Part shown: positions 34,669 through 44,527 of the stretch, one piece after another | Numbering within the stretch: position 1 is the stretch's first letter | Layout of the letters: every line of letters starts with the position of its first letter | Source: Diphasiastrum complanatum | Taxonomy: Eukaryota; Streptophyta; Lycopodiopsida; Lycopodiales; Lycopodiaceae | NCBI GenBank assembly: GCA_029204225.1 | Contig: CM055095.1 | Location: 38,992,141-39,056,140 of the forward strand | Direction: 5' to 3' | Length of the DNA stretch: 64,000 nt | Notes under the pieces: model-generated | Databases searched by the model: none | The model's input: the letters and a program-made list of their open reading frames with translations, nothing else | Told to the model about the DNA's origin: nothing | Translations under genes and position numbers: made by a program

Positions 34669-37600
34669 ATGTCATCCATGGGTGGATATTTGATGGAATC
34701 AAGTGAGAGACTCACTTCCACAAATTATTCCATTTGGAAAGTGAGAATGGAATCACTCCTAGTGATCCATGATCTATATGACATAGTTCAAGGAGTAGAG
34801 GAAGAGCCTCAAACTCCCCAAGAACAAGCCAAATACAAGAAGAGAGCAAGATTAGCTCTACATTGCATAAAGTTAAATGTATGCAATGACCTCTTGAAAG
34901 AGGTGTCTTCTTGTACCTCATCCAAAGAGGCTTGGGATTCATTAAAGAGCATTTATGAATCCAACAATACTTCAAGAATCCTCATGCTAAGAAATCAAGT
35001 TTTCCAAAGCATGAAAGGAAGTGGAGAGAGTGGACAAGAGTATGTTCTTAGGATCAAATCTCTTAACAAGGAGTTAAGTGCAATAGGAGAGAAGATCCAA
35101 GATCAAGAACTAGTACAAATCATTTTGAATGGTCTAAGTGATGAGTTTACCAACTTAGTCCAATCATTTGCCATTCAAGACTCTCTTCCATCCATTGAAA
35201 AGTTGCACAATGTTCTTGTGGCCGAGGAGAGTAGGCTTCTACACCTCAAGACAAGAATGGATAGCATGTCACTTAATGGAGGAGAGGAGAAAGCTAACTT
35301 TACATCTAAAGGCAAGAAAAAGCAAAATCCATTCAAGAAAAATCAAGGCAAGGAGGCCGAGATGAAGAATGGAGGATCTACCTCCAAAGGCAAAGTGAAG
35401 AACAAGGCAAAACTAAAGTGTTTCTTTTGTGGAAAGAAAGGACACTTTGCCTCAGAATGCTACTTGAAGAAGAATCAACAAGCCAAAGGAGATCAAGGGA
35501 ACATTGCTCAAGAGGAAGAATATGAGGATGGATTCAACACATCCTTAATGGTTGCATCTACACCAACTTCAAGTCAAGACACATGGTGGATAGATAGTGG
35601 GGCTATTTCCCACATGTCCTTTAACAAGCATTATTTTTCTACTCTTCTATCTTGTAATGACTCTAAGAAGTCAATATACACTGCTAGTGATCAAGCATGC
35701 AAGATAGATGACATAGGATCTATACCTCTTTGTTTAGGCACATCTAAAAGGATAGATCTAGATAATGTTTTGTATGTTCCTACCATTTCAAGAAACTTGC
35801 TTAGTGTAGGACAATTAATGGACAATGGACTAGATGTACATTTCAAGAATGGAGTTTGTTCCATCTTGAAAAATGATAAGTGCATAGCTAGTGGCATTAA
35901 GCAAGGTAGACTTTTCAAGTTGGATGCTAATGTTGCAAGTGAAAGTGTGAACTTGGCTAGGGAGGAGCTAACTCAAGTGGAGCTTTGGCATAAGAGATTA
36001 GGCCATCCTAATCTTCAATCTATGGAGTCAATGGCAAGCAAGGAACTAGCTCTCGGCCTACCAAGAGCTTTCAAGAAGTGTGGAAAAATGTGTGAGGCAT
36101 GTGGCCTTGCAAAGTCACACAAATCTTCTTACAAGAAATCTTCATCAAGATCTCTCTCTCCCTTGGATCTCATACATTCTGACGTACATAGTTTTTCACA
36201 TGCAAGTAATGGAGGTGCCTTGATGTATGTAACTTTTATAGATGATTGTACTAGATTCACATGGATTGAGTTACTATCAAAGAAAAATCTTGTTTATGAA
36301 GCTTTCATTAAGTTCAAGTCTCTAGTAGAGAAACAACTTAGTACTTCTATCAAAGCACTAAGATGTGATAATGGAGGAGAGTACACCTCCAATAAAATGA
36401 AAGACTTTTGTGAGATCAATGGTATTAAGTTACAATACACTTGTTCCTACACCCCTCAACAAAATGGGGTGGCCGAGAGGAAAAATAGGAGTCTATGTGA
36501 GTGTGCAAAGTCCTTGAGGCTTGATGCATCACTTCCCATCTCATTTTGGGGAGAAGCCATAACATGTGCTAATTATTTGTGTAATAGACTTCCTAGTAGT
36601 GCTATAGATGGGATCTCACCTTATCAAGCCTTGTTTGATAAGAAACCCAATGTAAAATATTTTAAGATCTTTGGATGTACTTGTTATGTACACATTCCTT
36701 TGGAGACTAGAAGGAAAGAAGATGCTACCTCCTTCAAAGGAATCTTTGTTGGCTATGGAGAAAATAGCAAGGGATATAGGATATATGATCCTACATCCAA
36801 GAAAGTAAAGGTAAGCAAGGATGTACTTTTTGATGAGTCACAATTTGCTAAGAGCTTGTCAAATGGATCTAACCCATTGTGCATTGAAGATCTTGACAAA
36901 TCCGAGGAGGATCTTGACAAACCCGAGGAGGATCATGACAAACCCGAGGATGGAGATTTGGATCCAAGTCAAAAGGGGCCAAGAAGATCATCAAGGAGCA
37001 AGGCCGAGCCCTCAAGGCTTACCTATGTGGACAAGGGAAAGCAAAAGGAAGGCTCTACATCTTCTACCTCTTACTCTTTTTTAGCTACATTGATTGAAGA
37101 ACCATCATCTTTTGAAGAAGCATGTAAATCTAAAGTTTGGAGAGATGCAATGCAAGTAGAGTATGATGCATTAGAAGAAAATCATACTTGGAATCTTGTA
37201 AATCTTCCAAGAGGAAAGAAACCACTTGCACGTAAGTGGATTTATAGAATTAAGTACAATCAAGATGGATCTATTAGTAAATACAAAGCTAGGCTTGTTG
37301 CTAAGGGATTTCTTCAAATAAAAGGATTGGATTATGAAGAAACATTTGCACCTGTAGCTAAGCTTGTAACTATTAGATTAATCATTTGCATTGCTACTTT
37401 GTTCAAATGGGATCTCTACCAAATGGATGTGACAAATGCCTTCTTGAATGGCTTCTTAGAAGAGGAAATCTACATGATGCAACCCGAGGGCTTCATCAAG
37501 ATTGGTGAGGAGCAAAAGGTGTGCTACTTAAGGAAGAGCCTATATGGCTTGAAGCAAGCACCTAGAGCTTGGTACTCTAGGTTGCATGATTTTCTCTATT

Positions 37601-38649
37601 CCCTTGGCTTTGTACTAAGTGCTTATGAACCTTCTTTATATTTCAAATGTAATGAAGGAAAGATCATCATTTTGGTTCTTTATGTTGATGACATCATTAT
37701 GACAGGAAATGATGATGATGGCATAGGCAAAGTAAAAGTTGACTTATCTAGTGAGTTCAAGATGGTAGATCTAGGCTTCCTAAAGTTTATACTTGGGATA
37801 GAAGTGTCTAGAAGTAGCAATTGTACTTTCATAAGTCAATCTAAGTATGCTACTTCCATTCTTGAAAGATTTGGTATGAAAGATTGTAAGGGGATTGACA
37901 CCCCTATGGAGCATGTTGTGAAAGCAACTAATGAAGGTGATGAAGCATCCTTTGAGGACATCACTCTCTTTAGGAAGCTTATAGGCTCTCTAATCTATTT
38001 AACCATCACTAGACCTGACTTAAGTTTTTGTGTAAGCAAGTTGAGTCAAAGTATGCAAGCTCCTTTAATTCATCATTGGAAAAGTGCCAAGAGAGTACTT
38101 AGATATGTTTCTAGTACTAGATTTTTTGGTATACTTTATGAAGGATCTAACTTGCACTTGAGAGCCTACTCGGATTCAGATTTTGCAGGTGACAAGATGG
38201 ATAGGAAGTCCATTAGTGCATTTGCAACATTTCTTTGTGGAGGAGTGATATCTTGGCTTTCCAAAAAGCAAGATACAATCTCACTATCTTCTTGTGAAGC
38301 CGAGTACAAGGCATTGACTTCAACAACCAAAGAGCTCTTATGGCTAAGAAGACTCTTGATGGAACTACATGTGCTAGAGGCCGAGGAGATCCCTTACATA
38401 TTTTGTGACAATCAAGCTTCTCAACAAATTGCTTCAAATCCTATCTTCCATGCTAGAACAAAGCATATTGAGATAGCTCACCACTTTGTGAGGGAGAAGG
38501 TACAATCCAAGGAAGTGCAACTACATCATGTACCATCATCCGAATGCATAGCTGATATCTTAACCAAACCATTGTCCAAAGATCCATTTTTTAAGTTAAG
38601 ATATGCTCTTGGAATTGTAGATAGATGTACACTAGATTTGCCAAGTTAG
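34669..38649 (+). CDS. R8 Ty1/copia Gag-Pol polyprotein, intact
   Basis: One uninterrupted frame of 1326 codons from the first ATG after the leader, normal length for a plant copia polyprotein. Gag: SNYSIWKVRMESLL and zinc knuckle CFFCGKKGHFASEC (residues 251-264). Protease: WWIDSGA, Asp309. Integrase: zinc-binding His441/His446 (HKRLGH) and Cys475/Cys478 (CEAC), catalytic Asp505 (HSDVHS), Asp567 (CDNGGEY) and Glu603 (NGVAERKN), giving DD35E. RT: MDVTNAFLNGFLEEEIYMM, GLKQAPRAWY, and YVDDI at 1005-1009. RNase H: SDSDFAGDKMDRKS (Asp1169 region), SSCEAEYKAL, and FCDNQAS. It acts in cytoplasmic virus-like particles; the integrase then inserts cDNA in the nucleus. All key residues looked for are present, so the protein may be active and could mobilise R6-like deletion copies in trans. 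The 3' LTR truncation limits the copy's own replication. Confidence 0.96.
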   Translation: MSSMGGYLMESSERLTSTNYSIWKVRMESLLVIHDLYDIVQGVEEEPQTPQEQAKYKKRARLALHCIKLNVCNDLLKEVSSCTSSKEAWDSLKSIYESNNTSRILMLRNQVFQSMKGSGESGQEYVLRIKSLNKELSAIGEKIQDQELVQIILNGLSDEFTNLVQSFAIQDSLPSIEKLHNVLVAEESRLLHLKTRMDSMSLNGGEEKANFTSKGKKKQNPFKKNQGKEAEMKNGGSTSKGKVKNKAKLKCFFCGKKGHFASECYLKKNQQAKGDQGNIAQEEEYEDGFNTSLMVASTPTSSQDTWWIDSGAISHMSFNKHYFSTLLSCNDSKKSIYTASDQACKIDDIGSIPLCLGTSKRIDLDNVLYVPTISRNLLSVGQLMDNGLDVHFKNGVCSILKNDKCIASGIKQGRLFKLDANVASESVNLAREELTQVELWHKRLGHPNLQSMESMASKELALGLPRAFKKCGKMCEACGLAKSHKSSYKKSSSRSLSPLDLIHSDVHSFSHASNGGALMYVTFIDDCTRFTWIELLSKKNLVYEAFIKFKSLVEKQLSTSIKALRCDNGGEYTSNKMKDFCEINGIKLQYTCSYTPQQNGVAERKNRSLCECAKSLRLDASLPISFWGEAITCANYLCNRLPSSAIDGISPYQALFDKKPNVKYFKIFGCTCYVHIPLETRRKEDATSFKGIFVGYGENSKGYRIYDPTSKKVKVSKDVLFDESQFAKSLSNGSNPLCIEDLDKSEEDLDKPEEDHDKPEDGDLDPSQKGPRRSSRSKAEPSRLTYVDKGKQKEGSTSSTSYSFLATLIEEPSSFEEACKSKVWRDAMQVEYDALEENHTWNLVNLPRGKKPLARKWIYRIKYNQDGSISKYKARLVAKGFLQIKGLDYEETFAPVAKLVTIRLIICIATLFKWDLYQMDVTNAFLNGFLEEEIYMMQPEGFIKIGEEQKVCYLRKSLYGLKQAPRAWYSRLHDFLYSLGFVLSAYEPSLYFKCNEGKIIILVLYVDDIIMTGNDDDGIGKVKVDLSSEFKMVDLGFLKFILGIEVSRSSNCTFISQSKYATSILERFGMKDCKGIDTPMEHVVKATNEGDEASFEDITLFRKLIGSLIYLTITRPDLSFCVSKLSQSMQAPLIHHWKSAKRVLRYVSSTRFFGILYEGSNLHLRAYSDSDFAGDKMDRKSISAFATFLCGGVISWLSKKQDTISLSSCEAEYKALTSTTKELLWLRRLLMELHVLEAEEIPYIFCDNQASQQIASNPIFHARTKHIEIAHHFVREKVQSKEVQLHHVPSSECIADILTKPLSKDPFFKLRYALGIVDRCTLDLPS

Positions 38650-38662
38650 AAGTGAGGAGGAG
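38650..38662 (+). other. R8 polypurine tract
   Basis: AAGTGAGGAGGAG immediately before the 3' LTR. Confidence 0.85.
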
Positions 38663-38834
38663 TGTTGAAAATTGTCACTTCTCACTTGACATTGGTTCAT
38701 GTAAATATTGATCAAACATTAGAATATGTTGATGATATGATTTCACACGTGTGGAGCATGTTCCCATGTGTGAAAGGATGTACTTTTCATGTTTGTATAT
38801 ATCCAAATTGATTTTGTATCATTCTAGTTAGTGT
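38663..38834 (+). repeat. R8 3' LTR, truncated to 172 bp
   Basis: Matches the first 172 bp of the 5' LTR and stops at TTAGTGT, where inverted R4-type leader (TAAGATATTGATTC) begins. The junction shares only a base or two. Confidence 0.9.
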
Positions 38835-39626
38835 TAAGATATTGATTCAACCTGTAAAACCACATGTAAACCACACTTCTAAAAGTTTATAAACTCCAGC
38901 AAGTGATAAATACAAGATTTAGAGGTGAATGAATGAGCACACTTAGTGAATCACAAGACTAGCTTCACTATCTTGTCAAATCTTGGTGTTTAGATGTAGA
39001 TCTAAGATCACTTCACATGAGAATGTTCCTCAACCTGTTAAGAACCTGAAAACACACTTGCATAATGGTTAACACCTTCCAGCAAATGCTCCAATCAAAT
39101 TACATAAGGAGAGTTACTTACATGCTCAACAAAGTACACCAAAATTTATGCCAAAATTGATGACAATCTTTACAATATGCTCTTCACAATGGAGCTTACA
39201 ATATGTTCACCCAAAAAAGGGGATCTTTCATCCAAATGGGAGCTTTGCTCAGCCTTTAGGAGAATTACAACTCACTCAAAAGAGCATTTGTCATCCACTT
39301 AAGGAGAAGTTTCATCCACTTAAGGAGAGTGTTCATCCAAGAATGGAGATTGTCAACAATAGGATTGAAAAGAACATTGTTAGTATTGAATATGCACAAG
39401 CCTCACAATCACAAATGATTAGGTGTTATGATCTGATCCAAAATAGTTTCTTTTCAGCCTCTGATCTTCAATAGACCTGAAATATGCTTTTGATCCACAA
39501 GTTCAACTCACAAAACAAAGGTTAGTAAGATTTGATCAACAAAGCAATGCAAAATCATGCTAGAACTTGATCAAACATCCAAATATCACCAAAAATGGAA
39601 TACTTACTGTAAATAGAAGCCAACCA

Positions 39627-39638
39627 GCTCTGATACCA
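39627..39638 (-). other. R9 primer binding site (minus strand)
   Basis: GCTCTGATACCA on the plus strand next to the LTR end. Confidence 0.9.
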
Positions 39639-40285
39639 TGTGAAAAATACAGATCCTAAGTGGATCTAAACTCCAAGATCATTGGCTTGAATGCTTGCAC
39701 TCCAAACTACATAAGCTAGGAATTGGCAACACATTCTATGCTACCTAGAATGCAAAGAACTTGATCAAAAAGCATTTATCACAAATGGAAACTTCCATAA
39801 ACATCAAGTGCGGCCCAAAATAGCATTATACAGTCCATAATACATCAGCCTATCACTTTTGGAAAGCACCTAAGATCATACACACAAAGCTTGAACTCAA
39901 TCACTACACAATGCCAACAATGGAAGGAGAACCCAATAGAAAAATCTCTCATTAAGCAAATGAATACAATGGATCTGCTCCAACCTGTTTCTCCACGGCC
40001 TACCTGCTATATATAGCTGAGAGAGATGACTCTCTCTCCTCTCTCTAGACCCTCCTTACCTAAAATATGCCCTATATAGGTAAAATTGGCATATATGTCC
40101 AAAATACATGAAAATGGACTCATTTCGAAGGTCTTGAAGTTTGACACTTCTTCATACTGAAAAAATACACTTACTAAAAATATCTAGACCTGTTTCACAC
40201 GTGTGAAAAGTCAGATCCTAAACTATGTGCCATTTTTAGCAATTTTGGCCTAAAACTAGACAAGGAAATGTTGACAATTTTCACA
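39639..40285 (-). repeat. R9 LTR, mosaic
   Basis: 647 bp, TGTGAAAAATAC...TTTTCACA on the plus strand. About 245 bp next to the PBS match R4 almost exactly. Beyond about 39885 the match falls off sharply, though motifs (CTCTCTCC, CCTATATAGG, CACACGTGTG at 40196) keep their order. Confidence 0.85.
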
Positions 40286-40796
40286 CAGGCATGTGTGAGG
40301 TGACACCAACACACATGTGAAATGACACTTGGACATGTGTTGCGTGTTCATTCGTTTGCTCGACAACATGTGTTGCTCTCGCATTAGATCGTACAAATTT
40401 CACACGTGTAATGTGACAGGGTGACACGTGTCGCTCTTGCATTTGTCCGTACAACTCCCACATGTGTGACAAGACGTTCTAAAATCACAAACTTCAATGA
40501 ATTTTTTTCACTTTTTTTTAGGCTCCGCATATCGCACTTGTGCGCATCCTTCACAATTGAAATTCCTCCTACCGCCTTCCATGCGCACAGGTCCGATACG
40601 TTTGCCTACATGTCATCCCATATCGCACTTGTGCATATTTTCTCAAAACTAATCGTTCTCTCTGATATTCGACTCGCACAGATCCGATATACTGTACATT
40701 TTGTCCGTACATATCGGTCCTCTGTGAATTCTTTATCATCCCTCCTTGCTCATCCTAACCGTCACGCACAAGTCCGCTATCACATAGTACACGTCC
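40286..40796. other. spacer rich in CACATGTG/CACGTG words
   Basis: Between R9 and the histone-like gene. The first 180 bp contain at least five ACACATGTG/CACACGTGT-like words with no LTR attached. A 127-codon plus-strand frame (40421-40804) has unconvincing composition. It may hold the promoter of the downstream gene, but no TATA box can be assigned with confidence. Confidence 0.4.
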
Positions 40797-40904
40797 ATGG
40801 ATAGGAGAAAGTAGACAAGGAGGGACTTCTTCTCTCCTAAGTCATCCTCATCCCCTGCGGTTGCCATCACACCACCCGCTAGACCTATAACGCGCAACCG
40901 CAGC

Positions 40905-41170
40905 AGGTGGCTCTCTGAGATACGCAAGTATCAGAGATCAACAGCTTTGTTGATCCCAAGAGCTCCATTCTACCGTGCTATCTAGAACATAACAAGAAAT
41001 GATCTTGGACAGCTGGTTAGATTCACGCCTAGTGCTCTTTAATGCCTTCAGGAGGCTACTGAAGATTACATTAGCCTTTTTTTTGAGGATTCTTTTTTGC
41101 TTGCCATCCATTCCAAGAGGGTTACCATAATGCCCAAGGATTTTCGACTCCTGAAGAGGATGAGGGATAG
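40905..41170 (+). other. histone H3-like fold domain
   Basis: Aligned by eye with H3: WLSEIRKYQRSTALLIP (H3 alphaN: LREIRKYQKSTELLI), LVRFTPSAL and CLQEATEDY (H3: LRFQSSAV, ALQEAAEAY), [20 protein letters not shown] then DFRLLKRM (H3: [27 protein letters not shown]). The loop before alpha2 appears one residue longer than H3, and EDY, DS and KDF are shared with plant CenH3. The tail lacks the ARTKQTARKS start. Two stops (40983, 41040) lie inside, each one base from a sense codon. Confidence 0.8.
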
Positions 41171-41908
41171 GTATTGTAGGTTACATGTATTTCAACCTGC
41201 TGCTCCTAGACCAACTCCTGTAGATAGGATTGATCTTCCTACGAAGCGTCCTAGGAAGCAGACAGCCCCCAAGCGTGCTCCTAAGAAAGTGAAGCCTAAC
41301 CCTTCAGATTCTGTGAAGCCTAACCTGAAATCCATTGTAGATAATGCTGCTGTTGATAATGTTGTAAATATAGCTACCTCTGTTTTGAATACCCCTTCAA
41401 TTGTTGTAGATACTACACATCCACCTCCTCCTCCTCCTCCAAATTTTTCTACATATATAGACTCAGATGATTATCTTAAATTTGAGAAAGACATATCCGA
41501 TGCTATAGATACTATTGGTACTCCTTTTTGCTTTAGACTAGATGAGGTTAATTTTAGTATTAATTTTAGAGTTATAGATTGCTTGGATCTCAAAGTCAGA
41601 CGGGCTCCTATCAATGATCCTGCGCTAGAGTCCGGCTCACACTCTTGCAATATGACATTGCAAGAGATTCATCAAATGAGTTGCTGGTGCTGAGTAACTT
41701 TCTGCTTCAGGCCTTCAAGGAGAACAATGACACATTGTCACAGTGTTTGACAAGTTATTCACACCAACAACAAAGTATCTGCTCATACCTTATTATACGA
41801 AGTAAGATATATTAAATGCTTCTTGCTGTTTTATGCATTAACATTGGCATTGTCAATGGAAATAGTTCTTAGAATTGTAGCTAAAGAAATTTCAATCTTA
41901 TTTTGTAG

Positions 41909-42530
41909 TGACCACTGGAGTTTAAACCAGATCTCTATTAAGAGATCTGTAAATAATATTATTAAAAGTTTTTGTGTCAAGATGAATTCGGTGACAAATA
42001 CGCATAAGGATGTAGATATGTACCTTCCATATCTAAGTAAATATATTCCTAGAGACGTTCCCCATTCCGTGGACTGGCAGATCGTCAGTTTGGAGGTAAA
42101 CTCTGTCTTTCTTAATAGCATTTTGAAATTAGTATTCTAATGAAATATTTTCAATCTTATTCATTCTGTTTCATAATTAATTTATTGTGTGCTGAATTAT
42201 TTTGCAGTCACCCCAACAAAATGATTCATTTAGCTGTGGGTGGTACACATTATACAATGCCAAGTTGTTTTTAGAGTGGTTCATCCTTCAACAAGATGTT
42301 GATATTTCTAAGGTAATAAATTCTATTTATTCTTATTTTGGAATCATGATTATTTTCTATTATGGTGATGTTTTTGGCCATTACTAATACATAAATGTTC
42401 TATTTTGCAGTTTACACTTCCTGAGTACACATTTAGACAAGAAATTATTCTGAGTATACTCGCTAGGGCAAGGTTTCAGCCTCCCGTTATTGATGATGGT
42501 GCAAAGGATGATGTAGTTATACTAAATTAA
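41909..42530 (+). other. Ulp1/C48 catalytic region, exons and introns
   Basis: Exons 41909-42095, 42208-42312 and 42411-42530 follow the exon ending at 41801. Acceptors are TTTTGTAG, TTTTGCAG and TTTTGCAG; donors are GTAAGA, GTAAAC and GTAATA. The frame is open through all three, unlike the 5' part. The His in DHWSL and the PQQ...CG motif match the family. Confidence 0.75.
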
Positions 42531-42699
42531 GATCAGAAAAAATATAGATAGCATAGAACAAAAATACATGTATAACTTCATAGAAAAATATACATTGATA
42601 TATCAAATGCTGTTCCAGTTTATGAATTTAGGAGCACAAAATACATGTATAGATGCCCAACTTGGGCTTTCATTTATTGAATGAAAGAGTGTATACACA
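42531..42699. other. convergent intergenic gap
   Basis: AT-rich sequence between the Ulp1 stop and the 3' end of the minus-strand gene; no feature seen. It probably holds both polyadenylation regions. Confidence 0.4.
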
Positions 42700-44240
42700 A
42701 ATTTTTACTAAAGTTTATTTGAAACTATTGTTCTCCCACAATGGTGATTGTTGTAGGTAGATCTTTGCAGCACGTTATCAGCTCCTATCTTTTTCGCATC
42801 TGTGACATGGCAAATATTAGTGAATGTGCAATTGTAAATGATGACATTTTCTATTATTTTGTTCTATTTTGAAATGGCAATAAACATAAAGTACTTACGA
42901 GTCTTCCGTTGATGATAAATTTGAAATGTGTTGGTAGATTGGTTTGTAATAGCATGAGCTCTATTCTGATAAAATCAAGCTCCCAATGCTCTTCCACCTC
43001 AACCATAGTCAAATATTCCTCATTGTAGATAATGCTTATCTCCTTTCGGTTTGTGTGATCATTTAGTTCAAAGTCTTGATCCAGTGGTAGCCATGTACCT
43101 TCAATTTTCTTGTATCTTTGGTAGCTAAATGTGAGATTTTGTATTTGGTTTTCAATATGATAACGAAAGATCATTGAGGACATTTTAATCCTGCATTCTA
43201 TGTCATTATTTGTTTTATTATCCCAACCTTGATCCATGAGATCTGACAAAGACTCATCTGATAAATCCTTGCAAACAAATAACGTTGGTGTCCTACGAAC
43301 ACTAGCACTAGAGAAAAAATCAACAAATATATGCAATTAGATAAACCAACTTAGGTGAACAATTTTCGAGCATGTGCTTATCTTCATAGCATTTCTAATA
43401 TCAATGAGTAGCTTGCATCTCAAGGATTCAGAAACAATGCTGTCAGGAGTAGGCCACTCATCACTTTGAAAACTAGGCAATGGAATTGCCTCAAGCTTGC
43501 CAAAACCTCCATTTATTTGTGGCGTATATAAAGATTCATAAAAATAGATACCACAATCTGCAAGTTCCTTTGGACTTCTTCCTCTGTATTGCAACTTTCC
43601 AACATCAGAGTGAATCATGTCTAATATTCCTGCAAGTGATTGCGGGCTCCCATTCACTTATGCATGATGGATATAAATCTGAAAGAAAAAAACAATGTTG
43701 AAGCATTTACATCATAATCTGAAGAGCATCAATAAAGGAAATCACCTATGATTGTTGTATAGTGCATATGTTTTGATATACTTACAGTTACATTTTTTAT
43801 GATCATGAGGATTGATATCATGTACTTTGATTTCTGAATGCATATATACATATTGCACTAAGACTTCTGATATCGATTGACCTCCCGGGGTAGTCTTAAA
43901 CTCCAAAATTTTTGCTTTCCAATAAGATTTGTAAGTCATTTTTGCTCTTTTCTTTTGTCAAAAATTGCCCTTTGATGATGAATGCAGCAATATCCATGAG
44001 TTCTTCGTATATTTTGTTGGCTTCCAGTTATCAGCTTCATCTTTCTCATTGTAAAAAATCACAGAATCGATTGTAGATCTGGGTCTCCTTGCCATTGCTA
44101 TTTTCAAAGCTAGGGCGCCAAAAATCTCTTTGATATGATACTTAATTTCAATTTTTTGTATCACATTTAATCTAATGTGAATGCCAACATAGTCACAGTT
44201 ATTGCGTATACCATATTTTATGTAACTGTACATACTATAT
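42700..44240 (-). pseudogene. unrecognised multi-exon gene, convergent with the H3/Ulp1 gene
   Basis: Four minus-strand coding blocks. From 5': 44233-43958 (YGIRNNCDYVGIHIRLNVIQ, MARRPRSTIDSVIFYN), continuing after a frame change as EELMDIAAFIIKGQFLTKEK; 43657-43383 (SLAGILDMIHSDVGKLQYRG, SPKELADCGIYFYESLY, GGFGKLEAIPLPSF); 43307-42899 (RTPTLFVCKDLSDESL, DQGWDNKTNNDIECRIKMSS, YKKIEGTWLPLDQDFELND); and a short last block from 42799. Introns: 42800-42898 with GTAAGT/CACAG, 43679-43745 with GTGATT/TTTCAG, and 43308-43382, where the donor reads ATAAGC instead of GTAAGC. A stop (TAA) sits just inside the second block. I do not recognise the protein. It lies in the same retroelement-free island as the histone-like gene and may belong to the same mobile unit. 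Confidence 0.4.
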
Positions 44241-44527
44241 TTCTATAACTGTAACTAGTATAGTTAGAAAATTTCATTGTACTAACCAACATAGTCAAGT
44301 AGATTTAACTTGAGGTATTGACGTCGAGCATATTAGCACGTGTCGGACAGGAAAAAGAAACCAATGGGATACGTCCATGCTGCCTGGACACAAATTTCAA
44401 AGTTTTCTATATTGTAGTTTTATTTTTTAGTTAATTTGAACTATGTTACGTAGATTTCAAATCTGTGCATTTTGATTGGGCCTGGTGACGGTCGAAACTA
44501 AAGAAAAAAATAAAAGTATCTTTTAAC
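44241..44527. other. unannotated spacer
   Basis: No coding frame or repeat family recognised; ends at the 5' truncation point of R10. Confidence 0.35.

Larger units (their letters stand above)
33213..38834 (+). mobile_element. R8: copia element with intact Gag-Pol, 3' LTR truncated
   Basis: A complete 5' LTR, PBS, leader, a 1326-codon open frame and polypurine tract, but only 172 bp of 3' LTR. At 38834/38835 it is joined to the inverted fragment R9. No target duplication can be tested. It is the source-type sequence for the deletion derivative R6. Confidence 0.93.
38835..40285 (-). mobile_element. R9: inverted LTR-plus-leader fragment of the R4 family
   Basis: On the minus strand it reads LTR (40285-39639), PBS (39638-39627), and leader (39626-38835), ending at the position equivalent to R4 13537. 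No gag or pol remains. The leader, with its 108-codon frame (39148-39474, plus strand) that is antisense to the element, shows no difference from R4 where compared. The LTR's U3-side two thirds are strongly diverged. Confidence 0.9.
40797..42530 (+). pseudogene. histone H3-like fold plus Ulp1/C48 cysteine protease, multi-exon, decayed
   Basis: From ATG 40797: a short basic tail (SPKSSSSPAV), then a histone H3 core (40905-41170), then an open, Lys/Pro-rich linker ([24 protein letters not shown]) and acidic region, then a Ulp1-type domain. The protease part reads FDKLFTPTTKYLLIPYYTN, HWSLNQISI (catalytic-His position), and SPQQNDSFSCGWYTLYNAK (oxyanion Gln and nucleophile Cys), across clean GT-AG introns at 41802-41908, 42096-42207 and 42313-42410, each preserving frame, with a stop at 42528. 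The Asp of the triad is not obvious. Damage: TAG at 40812 and 40983, TAA at 41040, and frame changes near 41640 and 41750. C48 proteases deconjugate SUMO or NEDD8-like proteins and are frequent transposon cargo in plants. A histone fold in the same gene is, to my knowledge, not a known plant arrangement. Two adjacent genes remain possible. Confidence 0.7.

Noticed and set aside
39148-39474. 108-codon plus-strand frame as a gene
   Set aside because: It is antisense to the R9 leader and built from short repeats; the same frame occurs antisense in R4. Treated as leader structure.
40421-40804. 127-codon frame upstream of the histone-like gene
   Set aside because: Biased composition, no family, runs through spacer with CACATGTG words; overlaps the start of the histone-like frame.
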